From: JAFAZJ01 sp050183765 | Lineage (GTDB): Bacteria; Pseudomonadota; Alphaproteobacteria; Reyranellales; Reyranellaceae | Assembly: GCA_050183765.1 (NCBI GenBank) | Contig: JBFXAZ010000003.1 | Span: 44,540 to 108,539, forward strand | Direction of reading: 5' to 3' | DNA length: 64,000 nucleotides | Shown: one piece after another, positions 49,391-57,807 of the stretch | Numbering within the stretch: position 1 is the first letter of the stretch | Layout: each line of letters starts with the position of its first letter | The notes under the pieces: model-generated | Seen by the model: the letters and a program-made list of their open reading frames with translations, nothing else | Told to the model about the DNA's origin: nothing | Databases searched by the model: none | Translations under genes and position numbers: made by a program

Positions 49391-50308
49391 ATGTCAAGGA
49401 TACTGCGGTGGCTGACGGCGGCGGCCCTGATGGTCGCCGTGCCGGCTCAGGCCGAGTCGATCCGTATCATCAATGGACACTCGTTTTACCCCGAAGGGCT
49501 GCACTGGGCCGGTGGCCTGCTGTACTACACGGAGATGACGAAAGACCGGGTCATGGTGTGGGACGGCACGACCAATCGTCAGTTCTGGCGCAGTCCCGGC
49601 TGCGGCCCGACCGCCGTGGTCCGGAACGCCAACGGCACGTTCTACATCTTCTGCCACATGGGCAATCGCGCGCACGAGGTCAGCGCCATCGGCCGCACCA
49701 CGCGGACCATCGAGGCCGACGTCTCGGGCGAGTCGATCGGCAATCCGAACGAGGCGGTGCTCGACGGATCGGGCGGCGTGTACTTCACTTCGTCGGGGCC
49801 GTTCGCGCCGGGCGCGCCGCCACTCGGGCGCCTGTTCTACATCGCGCCCGATGGCAGCTTCCACAAGGTCGCCGACGGCATCCGCTATGCCAATGGCCTG
49901 ACCATGACGCCGGACCGCAGGAGCGTCCTGGCCGGCGCGCACCTCGATCGCAAGATCCTGCGCTACCCGGTCATCGCGCCGGGCAAGCTGGGCCAGGCGG
50001 AGCCGTTTCTCGACATCGACGCGGCGCTGGGCCCGTCGCCGCACAAGCCGGCCTGGTATGTCGGGCCCGATGTCCTGCTGTTCGACGGCAGGGGCAATCT
50101 CTATATCTGCGAGTATGGCGCCGGCCGCGTGCTGGTCTTCAGCCCGGACCACAGGCTCATCAAGGTCATCGGCGTGCCGCAATCGCCGTTCGTCAATTCC
50201 ATCAGCTTCGGCAACACCACCGATGTGCTCTATATCGGGGCCGCGGACACCATCACCGGCGGCGATCTGCCGGGCAAGGTCTACGAGGTCGCGCGGCCGC
50301 TGGAGTAG
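49391..50308 (+). CDS. SMP-30/gluconolactonase-like beta-propeller protein
   Basis: 305 residues; ATG 49391 two bases after the preceding stop. Signal peptide 1-21 (ending VPAQA). Beta-propeller with SMP-30 landmarks: YPEGLHWAGGLLYYTE, IGNPNEAVLDGSGGVYFTS, RYANGLTMTPDRRSVLAGAH and FDGRGNLYICEYGAGRVLVF. Glu and Asn/Asp residues at these places usually bind Ca or Zn in lactonases. A lactone hydrolase in the periplasm is likely; gluconolactone is only one option. Confidence 0.78.
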   Translation: MSRILRWLTAAALMVAVPAQAESIRIINGHSFYPEGLHWAGGLLYYTEMTKDRVMVWDGTTNRQFWRSPGCGPTAVVRNANGTFYIFCHMGNRAHEVSAIGRTTRTIEADVSGESIGNPNEAVLDGSGGVYFTSSGPFAPGAPPLGRLFYIAPDGSFHKVADGIRYANGLTMTPDRRSVLAGAHLDRKILRYPVIAPGKLGQAEPFLDIDAALGPSPHKPAWYVGPDVLLFDGRGNLYICEYGAGRVLVFSPDHRLIKVIGVPQSPFVNSISFGNTTDVLYIGAADTITGGDLPGKVYEVARPLE

Positions 50309-50336
50309 TGCGGGAAAGAGGAAGGTAACGAGGGAT

Positions 50337-51893
50337 ATGAACGAGCTCAGCGCTGTTCGGCGATTCGTGGTCTATCTCGGCGTCCTGGTGTCGGGAACCG
50401 TGACCATGGCGCTGGAGATGCTCATCGGCCGCACGCTGACGCCCTATCTCGGCGGCACGATCTACACTTGGGGTGCGCTGATCTCGGTGTTCCTGATCGG
50501 CATGACCATGGGCTATTTCATGGGCGGCCGCATGGCCGACCGCATGGGCACGGTCCATGCCGTGGGCGCACTGTTCATCGCCTCGGCCGGACTCATCCTG
50601 CTGGTACCGACCTTCAGCGAGGGCGTCATCAACACCATCCTCGACCATGTCGAGGACATGCGCCCCGCGGCGCTGCTGGCCTGCCTGTCCTTCGCCTTCC
50701 TGCCGGCGATGGTGCTGGCGGCGGTCTCGCCGCTCAGCCTCAAGCTGGTGCTGCGCGAGGCGGGCCGGTCGGGCACCGAGTCGGGCCGCATTTCCGGCCT
50801 GGCGACCTTGGGCAGCATCGCCGGCACGCTGGCGACGAGCTTCTTCCTGATCCCCTCGATGGGGACGCAGAGCATCTACTACGGATTGGCGATCGTGGCG
50901 GTGATCATGGCGGTGATCGTGATGGGTGTCGTTCTGTTCGACCGGCCGGCGCGCGCGGCCGGACGTGTCCTGGTGCTGGCGCTGATCGGCGCGACCTTGG
51001 CGCTGGCGCTGGAGCCAGCCGCGCCGGCCTCGGCGCAGCAGCTGCGCGTGCTGAAAGAGGGCCAGATCGAGCGAGCCGAGTCGGAATACAACACCATCTT
51101 CATCGAGAAGAACGGCGACCAGCTCTCCATGGCGTTCGGCTACCGGCGGAACCGCTACATCGAGTCCGTGCTCGACCTGAAGGATCCCGACGCGCTCGCC
51201 GTCGTCTACACGCGCTACATGACCGCGGCGATGATGTATCCGCCGCAGGGCGTCAAGAGCATCGCGCTGGTCGGCCTGGGCGGCGGGCGCACGATCTCCT
51301 ACCTGGTGAAGTCGATGCCCGACGTCGTCGCCGAGGTGGCCGAGCTCGACGGCGAGGTGATCCGCCTGGCGCGCACCTATTTCCGTATCGAGGAGGGCGA
51401 CCGGCTGAAGGTGCACGAGCGCGACGGCCGCGTCTTCCTGGCGCAGACCAAGTCGGACTTCGACGTCATCCTGGTCGACGCCTATCGCGGCCCCTTCGTG
51501 CCGTTCCATCTTACGACGGTCGAATTCTACCAGGCCGCCAAGAAGCGGCTGCGCCCGGGCGGGGTGCTGGCGCAGAACGTCGAGCCGACGACGCTGTTCT
51601 TCGACAGCGCCTACGCCACGATGAAGGCGGCCTTCGCCAACGTCGAGGCCTATCCGGCCGACGGCAACGTGGTGCTGATCGGCTACGACGGCCCGGCGCT
51701 CACCAGGGATCAGCTCGCCGAGCGCGCCAAGGCGCTGCAGGCGAAATACAAATTCCGCTACGACATGGGCACCTTGCTGGAAAAGCGCCAGACCACCGTC
51801 GACGCCGGCAAGGGCCAGGTGCTGACCGACGATTTCGCCCCGGTCGAGATGCTCAAGACCATCGGCCGTCACAACCAGCGCAAGGCGGAGTGA
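50337..51893 (+). CDS. Membrane-bound spermidine synthase-like protein
   Basis: 518 residues; ATG 50337. The first 240 residues form about seven membrane helices (VVYLGVLVSGTVTMALEMLIGRTL, then GALISVFLIGMTMGYFMGGRMADR) as in fused MFS/spermidine-synthase proteins. Residues about 250-518 are a class I methyltransferase-like aminopropyltransferase fold: VGLGGGRTISYLV, AELDGEVIRLAR, DVILVDAYRGPFVPFHLTT. True spermidine synthases carry GGGDG and DLPD motifs; here GGGR and DAYRG replace them, so polyamine synthesis is not certain. Confidence 0.8.
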   Translation: MNELSAVRRFVVYLGVLVSGTVTMALEMLIGRTLTPYLGGTIYTWGALISVFLIGMTMGYFMGGRMADRMGTVHAVGALFIASAGLILLVPTFSEGVINTILDHVEDMRPAALLACLSFAFLPAMVLAAVSPLSLKLVLREAGRSGTESGRISGLATLGSIAGTLATSFFLIPSMGTQSIYYGLAIVAVIMAVIVMGVVLFDRPARAAGRVLVLALIGATLALALEPAAPASAQQLRVLKEGQIERAESEYNTIFIEKNGDQLSMAFGYRRNRYIESVLDLKDPDALAVVYTRYMTAAMMYPPQGVKSIALVGLGGGRTISYLVKSMPDVVAEVAELDGEVIRLARTYFRIEEGDRLKVHERDGRVFLAQTKSDFDVILVDAYRGPFVPFHLTTVEFYQAAKKRLRPGGVLAQNVEPTTLFFDSAYATMKAAFANVEAYPADGNVVLIGYDGPALTRDQLAERAKALQAKYKFRYDMGTLLEKRQTTVDAGKGQVLTDDFAPVEMLKTIGRHNQRKAE

Positions 51894-51963
51894 ACGGCGC
51901 AACCAATCCGACGGCGGGAAGTTGTCTCCCAGGCGCACCGGTGACAGCCGCGGGAGGATCGTC

Positions 51964-52413
51964 ATGCAGTCCAAGCTGCTTCACGAGGCGGACGGCCAGC
52001 GGACCTTCGCCCTGATCTTCGAGACCGGCGACGAGCTGCTGGCGGAGATCAAGGACTTCGCCAAGCGAGAACGTCTGACGGCGGCGCAGTTCTCGGCCAT
52101 CGGCGCCTTCAGCGACGTGGTGCTGGCCTATTTCGACTGGGAGTCGAAGGAATACCAGAAGCGGAAGTTCCCGGAGCAGGTCGAGGTCGCCTCGCTGACC
52201 GGCGACGTGGCCGAAGCGCCGGATGGCGGCCCGGCGATCCACATCCACGCCGTGCTCGGACGATGCGACCTGAGCGCGCTGGCCGGCCATCTCGTCGAGG
52301 CGCATGTGCGACCCACGCTTGAGCTGGTGCTGAGCGAACAGCCGGCGCATCTGCGCAAGCGGCACGATCCGGAATCCGGCCTGGCACTGATCCGCGTTTC
52401 CTCGGCTGCCTGA
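51964..52413 (+). CDS. PPC/DUF296-domain protein
   Basis: 149 residues; ATG 51964 with GGGAGGATCG upstream. PPC (DUF296) fold: FALIFETGDELLAEIKDFAKRERLTAAQFSAIGAFSDV, then a metal-binding-type HIHAVLGR, and LEGHLVEA-like LSALAGHLVEAHVRPTLEL. In plants the domain follows an AT-hook; bacterial solo forms are trimeric and of unclear role, possibly binding a small ligand. Last gene of the plus-strand run from 48017. Confidence 0.82.
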   Translation: MQSKLLHEADGQRTFALIFETGDELLAEIKDFAKRERLTAAQFSAIGAFSDVVLAYFDWESKEYQKRKFPEQVEVASLTGDVAEAPDGGPAIHIHAVLGRCDLSALAGHLVEAHVRPTLELVLSEQPAHLRKRHDPESGLALIRVSSAA

Positions 52414-52422
52414 CCGCTCCCG

Positions 52423-53853
52423 TCAATGGCTGTCGAGGTATAGCCGCGCCTTCGAGAAGTCACCCTTCTGCAGGCTCTTCATGTCGATGACGACATAGTA
52501 GGCCCCAACGTCGGCCCACAACCAGTTCATCGCCCCGTCGCTTCCGATCTGGAACAATCGTAGGTCCTGCGTCGGGCCTTTGGGGATGCCCCACTGGACG
52601 TTGATGTCATGATATCCGCCCATGCGGTGGGGTACATTGTCGATGAGGCAGCGCCAATAGGGCTCGAACTTCGACAGCACCGATGGTGGGATCAGCTCCC
52701 TGAGACGAGCGTCCACATAGTAGTCGGCGACGAGCTCGAAATTTGCCACATACCATTCGGAGTAGACTCCGACATGTTCCTCGACAAGCACGTCGTGCGG
52801 CTCGTCGGCACTCCAGTTACGTTTCGTGGTGAAGGAGCGGAAGGTATCGCGCTTCAGACGCTCCTTGATCGCCTGCCATGCCGCATCCGGCATGGGGGTG
52901 TCGAGATCATGAGTCGATACGGCGGCGCGTTCGCGGGCGAGGCGCTCGCAGGCCGATACGCGCCAGGCGCGATACCGCTGATCGGCCTCATGCAGATGCT
53001 CGATGATCGCGTCGGGTGTGGGATGGCGCTCGAGAAATGCGGCCAGTGCCGCACGTTCCGCTATGATATTCGGCCTGGCGGCGACCTTGGCATGCTGTTC
53101 ATCGAACCCGGCCAGGATGGCTTTGACATAGCCGGGCTTGCGCAACTGCGTGACGAAGCCATTGTCGAGCTTCAGGCTGGATAGGGGCGCGGCGAGGGGG
53201 CGTTCGATGACGTTCAGCACATAGAGAGCGCCCCGCCACGTGAAAGGCTCAGGGTCCCGTGGCGCTGCGACTGAGACGAGCAGTCCTTCGTGCAGGAGCA
53301 TCTCCAGCTCCGATGGGGTGTCGCGCGCCGGATCGTCTTCTTCTTCCAGCGCCTCGTCGGCGACAGCAATCAGATCTACCGGCCAACGCCGCCAGGTCGA
53401 CGGTATGTCGGCCGGTGAGCGGCAATATTGGTAGCCGTCCGATCCGCGATGCTGGCCATCGTCCACGGGGCCGAGATCGACCGGCGCTGCGCGCTCGGCC
53501 CCGAGCGTCTCGATGTGCATCACGCGCAGCGCATCGGGCCCATCGGGCTGGTACTGATTCGGATCGATGAACAGCAGCAGCCAGCCATGACGGGGGCCGA
53601 GCCCGCCCCAGAGTTGCGGCGGCAGGTCGGCGCACGCGACTTGGGCGACGAAATGCAGGGGCCGTTCGCCCCGCTCCGGATACTCGGCAGAAATCGATCG
53701 TGGCCATGCGACATGCGCAGGCATCATCGGCAGCCCGCCGAGCCACGATCGCGGCGCCTCGGCGCGGGGAGGGACCTGGCGCCTCAACACGACGGAAACG
53801 CTTTGTGTCACGCGCGGCGGTTCGTCAGATGACGGGTTTGCGGCTGAGGTCAT
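52423..53853 (-). CDS. DUF1963 (YwqG-like) protein
   Basis: 476 residues. N-terminal part has YwqG/DUF1963 features: WLGGLPMMPAHVAWPRS, LHFVAQVACADLP and GWLLLFIDPNQYQPDG. The C-terminal 200 residues hold another GRxxDIQGxQWGxP-like area (MGGYHDINVQWGIPKG, then LRLFQIGSDGAMNWLWADVGAYYVVID), so DUF1963 elements are split by an inserted helical stretch (ASLRERxRAAVS region). Function unknown; often found beside toxin-related loci. No ribosome site precedes the start; a TATATT box 10-15 bases upstream suggests a leaderless message. The G+C is a little below neighbours. Confidence 0.75.
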   Translation of the reverse strand: MTSAANPSSDEPPRVTQSVSVVLRRQVPPRAEAPRSWLGGLPMMPAHVAWPRSISAEYPERGERPLHFVAQVACADLPPQLWGGLGPRHGWLLLFIDPNQYQPDGPDALRVMHIETLGAERAAPVDLGPVDDGQHRGSDGYQYCRSPADIPSTWRRWPVDLIAVADEALEEEDDPARDTPSELEMLLHEGLLVSVAAPRDPEPFTWRGALYVLNVIERPLAAPLSSLKLDNGFVTQLRKPGYVKAILAGFDEQHAKVAARPNIIAERAALAAFLERHPTPDAIIEHLHEADQRYRAWRVSACERLARERAAVSTHDLDTPMPDAAWQAIKERLKRDTFRSFTTKRNWSADEPHDVLVEEHVGVYSEWYVANFELVADYYVDARLRELIPPSVLSKFEPYWRCLIDNVPHRMGGYHDINVQWGIPKGPTQDLRLFQIGSDGAMNWLWADVGAYYVVIDMKSLQKGDFSKARLYLDSH

Positions 53854-54015
53854 GTTTACTACAATATAGAGAAGATCGAGAAACAGATATCAACCGCAGC
53901 GTGTAGAACCCCGGGCCGCAGCCTTCACCAGCGTGGACGGCGACGTCGTTGGCCATCATCGGTGGCTCCGGTTGGCTCGTGCCGTTGCCCTGGAGACGGG
54001 AGGGAGGTAGGGACC

Positions 54016-54675
54016 TCAGCGCTTCAGTGCCATGGTGATGCCGTCGCCCAGGGGCACCAGCGCGAGGTCGATGCGCGGATCGTCGTGCAGCTTGGCGTTC
54101 AGCGCGCGCAGGGCCTCGGTGTCCTCCGAGCCTTTCGTCGCATCGGCCACGCTGCCGCCCCACAGCACGTTGTCGAACATCATCAGCCCGCCGGTGCGCA
54201 GCAGCTTCAGGCAGCATTCGTAGTAGCCGTCGTAGCTGGTCTTGTCGGCGTCGACGAAGGCCATGTCGAAAGTGCCGGCATGGCCGTCGCGCAGCAGTTG
54301 GTCGAGCGTGTCGATCGCCGGGCCGATGCGCAGGTCGATCTTGTGATCGAGCTCGGCTTCGCGCCAGTAGCGCCGGCCGATCGCCGTCCATTCCTCGCTG
54401 ACATCGCAGGCGATCAGCTTGCCGTCCGGCGGCAGCGCCTCGGCAACGCACAGGGCGGAGTAGCCCGTGAACACGCCGACCTCCAGCGCGCGCCGGGCGC
54501 CGATGGCGCGCGTCATCAGCGCCATGAACTGCCCCTGGTCGGCGGCGACCTGCATCATGCCCCAGGGCAGGCGCATGGTTTCCTCGCGCAGCCGCCTTTT
54601 CAGGTCGCTGTCGCGCAGCCAGTTCGCGGTGGCGTAGTCGTCGAGCGCGCCGGTGAGCAGGGTGCGTTTGGCCAT
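54016..54675 (-). CDS. Class I SAM-dependent O-methyltransferase (CCoAOMT type)
   Basis: 219 residues; start MAKRTLL at 54675, with the AGGACGAGG site upstream; longer frames are shadows of the divergent gene. SAM motif I LEVGVFTGYSALCVAEAL, motif II KLIACDVSEEW, and the metal/catalytic VDADKTSYDGYYE and MFDNVLWGG. This is the cation-dependent caffeoyl-CoA O-methyltransferase type. The substrate is probably a catechol-like phenol or an acyl-CoA. Single gene, divergent from fhs. Confidence 0.88.
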   Translation of the reverse strand: MAKRTLLTGALDDYATANWLRDSDLKRRLREETMRLPWGMMQVAADQGQFMALMTRAIGARRALEVGVFTGYSALCVAEALPPDGKLIACDVSEEWTAIGRRYWREAELDHKIDLRIGPAIDTLDQLLRDGHAGTFDMAFVDADKTSYDGYYECCLKLLRTGGLMMFDNVLWGGSVADATKGSEDTEALRALNAKLHDDPRIDLALVPLGDGITMALKR

Positions 54676-54760
54676 GCAGATCCTCGTCCTGTCGCGAGGA
54701 AACTGGCATGCGAGCGTGACGGCCGCTAGCATCCGCGCGCGAACGACACGGGGGAGACGT

Positions 54761-56440
54761 ATGGCCGAGACGCTGACCGACATCGAGATCGCCCGCCGGG
54801 CCTCGCCGCGGCCGATACCCGAAGTCGCCGCGAAGCTCGCCATTCCCGAAGCCGCGCTGGAACCTTATGGCCGCACCAAGGCCAAGCTCGACCTTGCGGC
54901 GATGCCCGATCTCGCCCAGCGCCGGCGCGGGCATCTGATCCTGGTCACCGCGATCAACCCGACGGCGGCGGGCGAGGGCAAGACGACCACGACCATCGGC
55001 CTGGGCGATGCGCTCAACCGCATCGGCAAGAAGACCGCGATCGCGCTGCGCGAGCCGTCGCTGGGGCCGTGCTTCGGCCAGAAGGGCGGGGCCACCGGCG
55101 GCGGCTATGCCCAGGTGATCCCGATGGCCGAGATCAACCTCCACTTCACCGGCGACTTCCACGCCATCACCACGGCGCACAACCTGCTCGCCGCGATGCT
55201 CGACAACCACATCTACTGGGGCAATGCCCTGGGCATCGACGCGCGCCGCGTCTACTGGCCGCGTGTGATGGATATGAACGACCGTGCGCTGCGCGACATG
55301 GTGGTTAGCCTCGGCGGCGTCGCCAACGGCTTCCCGCGCCAGGGCCGCTTCGACATCACCACGGCGTCGGAGGTGATGGCGATCCTGTGCATGGCGCGCG
55401 ACCTGTCGGACCTCGAGGCGCGGCTGGCGCGCATCGTCGTGGCCGAGACGCGCGAGGGCAAGCCCATCACCGCGGCGGACCTCAAGGCGGCGCCGGCGAT
55501 GGCGGCGATCCTCAAGGAGGCGGTGAAGCCCAACCTGGTGCAGACGCTCGAGGGCAATCCTGTGCTGGTGCATGGCGGGCCCTTCGCCAACATCGCGCAT
55601 GGCTGCAACTCGGTGATCGCCACCAACGCCGCCCTGCGGCTGGCCGACTACACGGTCACCGAAGCCGGCTTCGGAGCCGATCTCGGGGCCGAGAAATTCC
55701 TCGACATCAAATGCCGGGCCGCCGGCCTCAGTCCCGATCTTGCGGTGGTCGTGGCCACCGTGCGCGCGCTGAAGCTGCACGGCGGCGCCGACGCCAAGAC
55801 GCTGGGCACCGAAGATGTCGGCGCGGTCGAGCGCGGCATCGCCAACCTGCTGCGCCATGTCGAGAACCTCGGCAAGTTCGGCCTGCCGGTGCTGGTGGCG
55901 ATCAACCGCTTCACCTCGGATACGCCGGCCGAGCTGGCGCTGGTCGAAAGCGCCTGCGCCAAGGCGGGCGCGCGGGCGATCCTGTGCGAGCACTGGGCGC
56001 ACGGCGGGGCTGGCGCCGAGGCGCTGGCGCGCGAGGCCGTGGCGGTGATCGAGAGCGGCGGCGCGAAGTTCAAGCCGATCTACGAGGACGACAAGCCGTT
56101 GCTATCGAAGATCGAGACCGTCGCGATGGAGATTTACCGCGCCGGCTCGATCGTGCCGACCGCCGCGGTGCGCCGCCGCGCCAAGGCGCTGGAGGACGCG
56201 GGTTACGGCACGCTGCCGGTCTGCATCGCCAAGACGCAGTACAGCTTCTCGGCCGACCCTGAAATGAAGGGCGCGCCCTCGGGCCACGCGTTGCCGATCC
56301 GCGAGCTGCGCCTGAGCGCCGGCGCCGGCTTCGTCGTCGCCATGGCCGGCGAGATCATGAGCATGCCCGGCCTGCCGCGCGTGCCGGCAGCCGAGCGCAT
56401 CCATCTGCTCGCCGACGGCGAGATCGACGGGATCTTTTGA
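54761..56440 (+). CDS. fhs: Formate-tetrahydrofolate ligase
   Basis: 559 residues, full length for FTHFS; ATG 54761 with GGGGGAG. ATP loop TAAGEGKTTTTIGLGDAL, EPSLGPCFGQKGGATGGGYAQV, and many conserved family blocks to the end ERIHLLADGEIDGIF. It joins formate to tetrahydrofolate with ATP, feeding one-carbon metabolism; in Alphaproteobacteria it often serves formate assimilation or purine supply. No other one-carbon gene is near. Its 3' flank is followed by the tRNA-like fragment. Confidence 0.94.
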   Translation: MAETLTDIEIARRASPRPIPEVAAKLAIPEAALEPYGRTKAKLDLAAMPDLAQRRRGHLILVTAINPTAAGEGKTTTTIGLGDALNRIGKKTAIALREPSLGPCFGQKGGATGGGYAQVIPMAEINLHFTGDFHAITTAHNLLAAMLDNHIYWGNALGIDARRVYWPRVMDMNDRALRDMVVSLGGVANGFPRQGRFDITTASEVMAILCMARDLSDLEARLARIVVAETREGKPITAADLKAAPAMAAILKEAVKPNLVQTLEGNPVLVHGGPFANIAHGCNSVIATNAALRLADYTVTEAGFGADLGAEKFLDIKCRAAGLSPDLAVVVATVRALKLHGGADAKTLGTEDVGAVERGIANLLRHVENLGKFGLPVLVAINRFTSDTPAELALVESACAKAGARAILCEHWAHGGAGAEALAREAVAVIESGGAKFKPIYEDDKPLLSKIETVAMEIYRAGSIVPTAAVRRRAKALEDAGYGTLPVCIAKTQYSFSADPEMKGAPSGHALPIRELRLSAGAGFVVAMAGEIMSMPGLPRVPAAERIHLLADGEIDGIF

Positions 56441-56486
56441 AGGCTGCGCGCAGCGAGAGGAACGATAGCGTGTTTGCCATGTGGCT

Positions 56487-56514
56487 GCGCGGGTTAGCTC
56501 AGTGGTGTTAGCGC
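56487..56514 (+). pseudogene. tRNA-like 5' fragment (acceptor strand and D-arm)
   Basis: GCGCGGGT followed by TAGCTCAGTGG, which matches the tRNA D-arm box, but the sequence diverges directly after GTTAGCGC and no anticodon or T-arm follows. It looks like the 5' end of a tRNA gene cut by the neighbouring low-G+C segment. The reverse complement encodes the last seven codons of the AlbA-type gene and supplies its TAA stop. Confidence 0.4.
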
Positions 56515-57705
56515 TGCAACAGGCGCAATCGCTTCTATTCCTACACTATTGTGGAGGTCGACGAAGAATTGGCGCCACGCTTCATCTAGTTCGCTCTCGG
56601 GGCCAACCAGATACTGTGGGAATATCTCGTCAGCTAAAGCGCCGATTGGCTTGTTGGTTGATTGGTCGACAAGAGTGTAGTCGCCCAGCTTTAAGATCTG
56701 AGACTCCAACACGTACTGCACATAGGGGCGGGCGGCGAGACTCCGCAGTCGCGATAGACACAAGAGCGCGTTGCAAAGCACGCAGAGGATTTGCTGATAG
56801 GAGATGAGATGCGATGTGCTTGGTTGCGAATCTCGTACGATCCAATTGTATTGAACTGCGCCACTTTCTTCGATGACTACGGTGCTCCTGCCGACTGTTC
56901 CTCGGCCTGAGCATTGCCATGCGCGCACCGCCGGACGGAATATATCGAGCTGCAACGGACTCGATAGTCGCAATCTGTCGTTCTCTGCTTCGAGATAGAC
57001 GGGATTGACGGGAACTCTCTCCACGAAGGTGCGCGGAATCGGACCAGTCGCCAGAGGGATTGTTGGCAACGCATGCACTCGAAATTCGAATTGGAGGCGT
57101 GCAGCAAGGATAGAGGGATGAGTCAGGCGACTACGCTCTAGGGTGCGCTCAATGGCGATTCTTCCACTGTCTCCAAGATTGATCATGTCGCGGACCTCGC
57201 GCATTGACATTTGGACAGTGCTTGTTCCGCGACGAACGAAGCAATGGCCATACTGCTGATGTTTATGCGGCCTTAACCAAGACTGCGGCACCCTGCAAAT
57301 CACGACGCCTTTTCCAGCTTCTGTTATTAGATGGTGAATCTCGAGGTTTGGTATGTACGGTTCAATGTTGCTCTCCAAAACTCGATACAAACGCTCGGCG
57401 AGTTCCTGAGGGTCGGGCAAAGGATGCAGGCTAGAAGCATTTCCATCTTTATCGTCATTCATTCCTAACAACAGAACGCCACCGCCTGCATTGGCTAGAC
57501 CAATAATCTCCGCTGTGATCTCATTTTTTGTATAGTCGCCAAGCCGTCGGAGCCCAGATTCCCATGGCTCCGGGTTGCCTTTTTCTTTCCAGGGCAGAGG
57601 GCCCTTAAACTCGACCTCATCGGTTTCACAAGATCCGATGACAGAGTTGATACTACTTAGTGTGATGGTGGTAAGCGGCTTTGTGAGAAGGTCGCGAATG
57701 GACAT
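56494..57705 (-). CDS. AlbA_2/Schlafen-type ATP-binding protein, low G+C
   Basis: 403 residues, with base and codon use unlike all neighbours (clearly lower G+C, many ATT/AAT/TTG codons). Start ATG 57705. The N-terminal domain (residues about 18-140) has the AlbA_2/Slfn pattern: DEVEFKGPLPW with Glu32-x-Lys34, NEITAEIIGLANAGGGVLLLGMNDDKDG and the later GKGVVICRVPQSW. The rest (150-403) has no known domain. Such genes occur as regulators and as lone antiphage or stress genes. Located between housekeeping genes and beside a tRNA-like fragment, so horizontally gained. No integrase remains. Confidence 0.75.
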   Translation of the reverse strand: MSIRDLLTKPLTTITLSSINSVIGSCETDEVEFKGPLPWKEKGNPEPWESGLRRLGDYTKNEITAEIIGLANAGGGVLLLGMNDDKDGNASSLHPLPDPQELAERLYRVLESNIEPYIPNLEIHHLITEAGKGVVICRVPQSWLRPHKHQQYGHCFVRRGTSTVQMSMREVRDMINLGDSGRIAIERTLERSRLTHPSILAARLQFEFRVHALPTIPLATGPIPRTFVERVPVNPVYLEAENDRLRLSSPLQLDIFRPAVRAWQCSGRGTVGRSTVVIEESGAVQYNWIVRDSQPSTSHLISYQQILCVLCNALLCLSRLRSLAARPYVQYVLESQILKLGDYTLVDQSTNKPIGALADEIFPQYLVGPESELDEAWRQFFVDLHNSVGIEAIAPVAALTPLS

Positions 57706-57807
57706 TGCGAGCTCCGACGGCAGAGGAGAAACGTTAGCACATTAAATTTGGCAACCAGATAGCTGCTCCGATCTCGGTAAACTACTTCGCCCCTAGTGTG
57801 AGTTCCC

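Noticed and set aside
50337..51893. Calling the protein a true spermidine synthase (speE)
   Set aside because: The GGGDG and DLPD-type motifs are replaced by GGGR and DAYRG; only the fold is supported, so no gene symbol was given.
53825..53959. Small minus-strand ORF (44 residues, starting MMANDVAVHAGEG) overlapping the DUF1963 start
   Set aside because: It has a weak ribosome site and no family, and it overlaps the DUF1963 gene in another frame. It could be a leader peptide, but evidence is too thin to call it.
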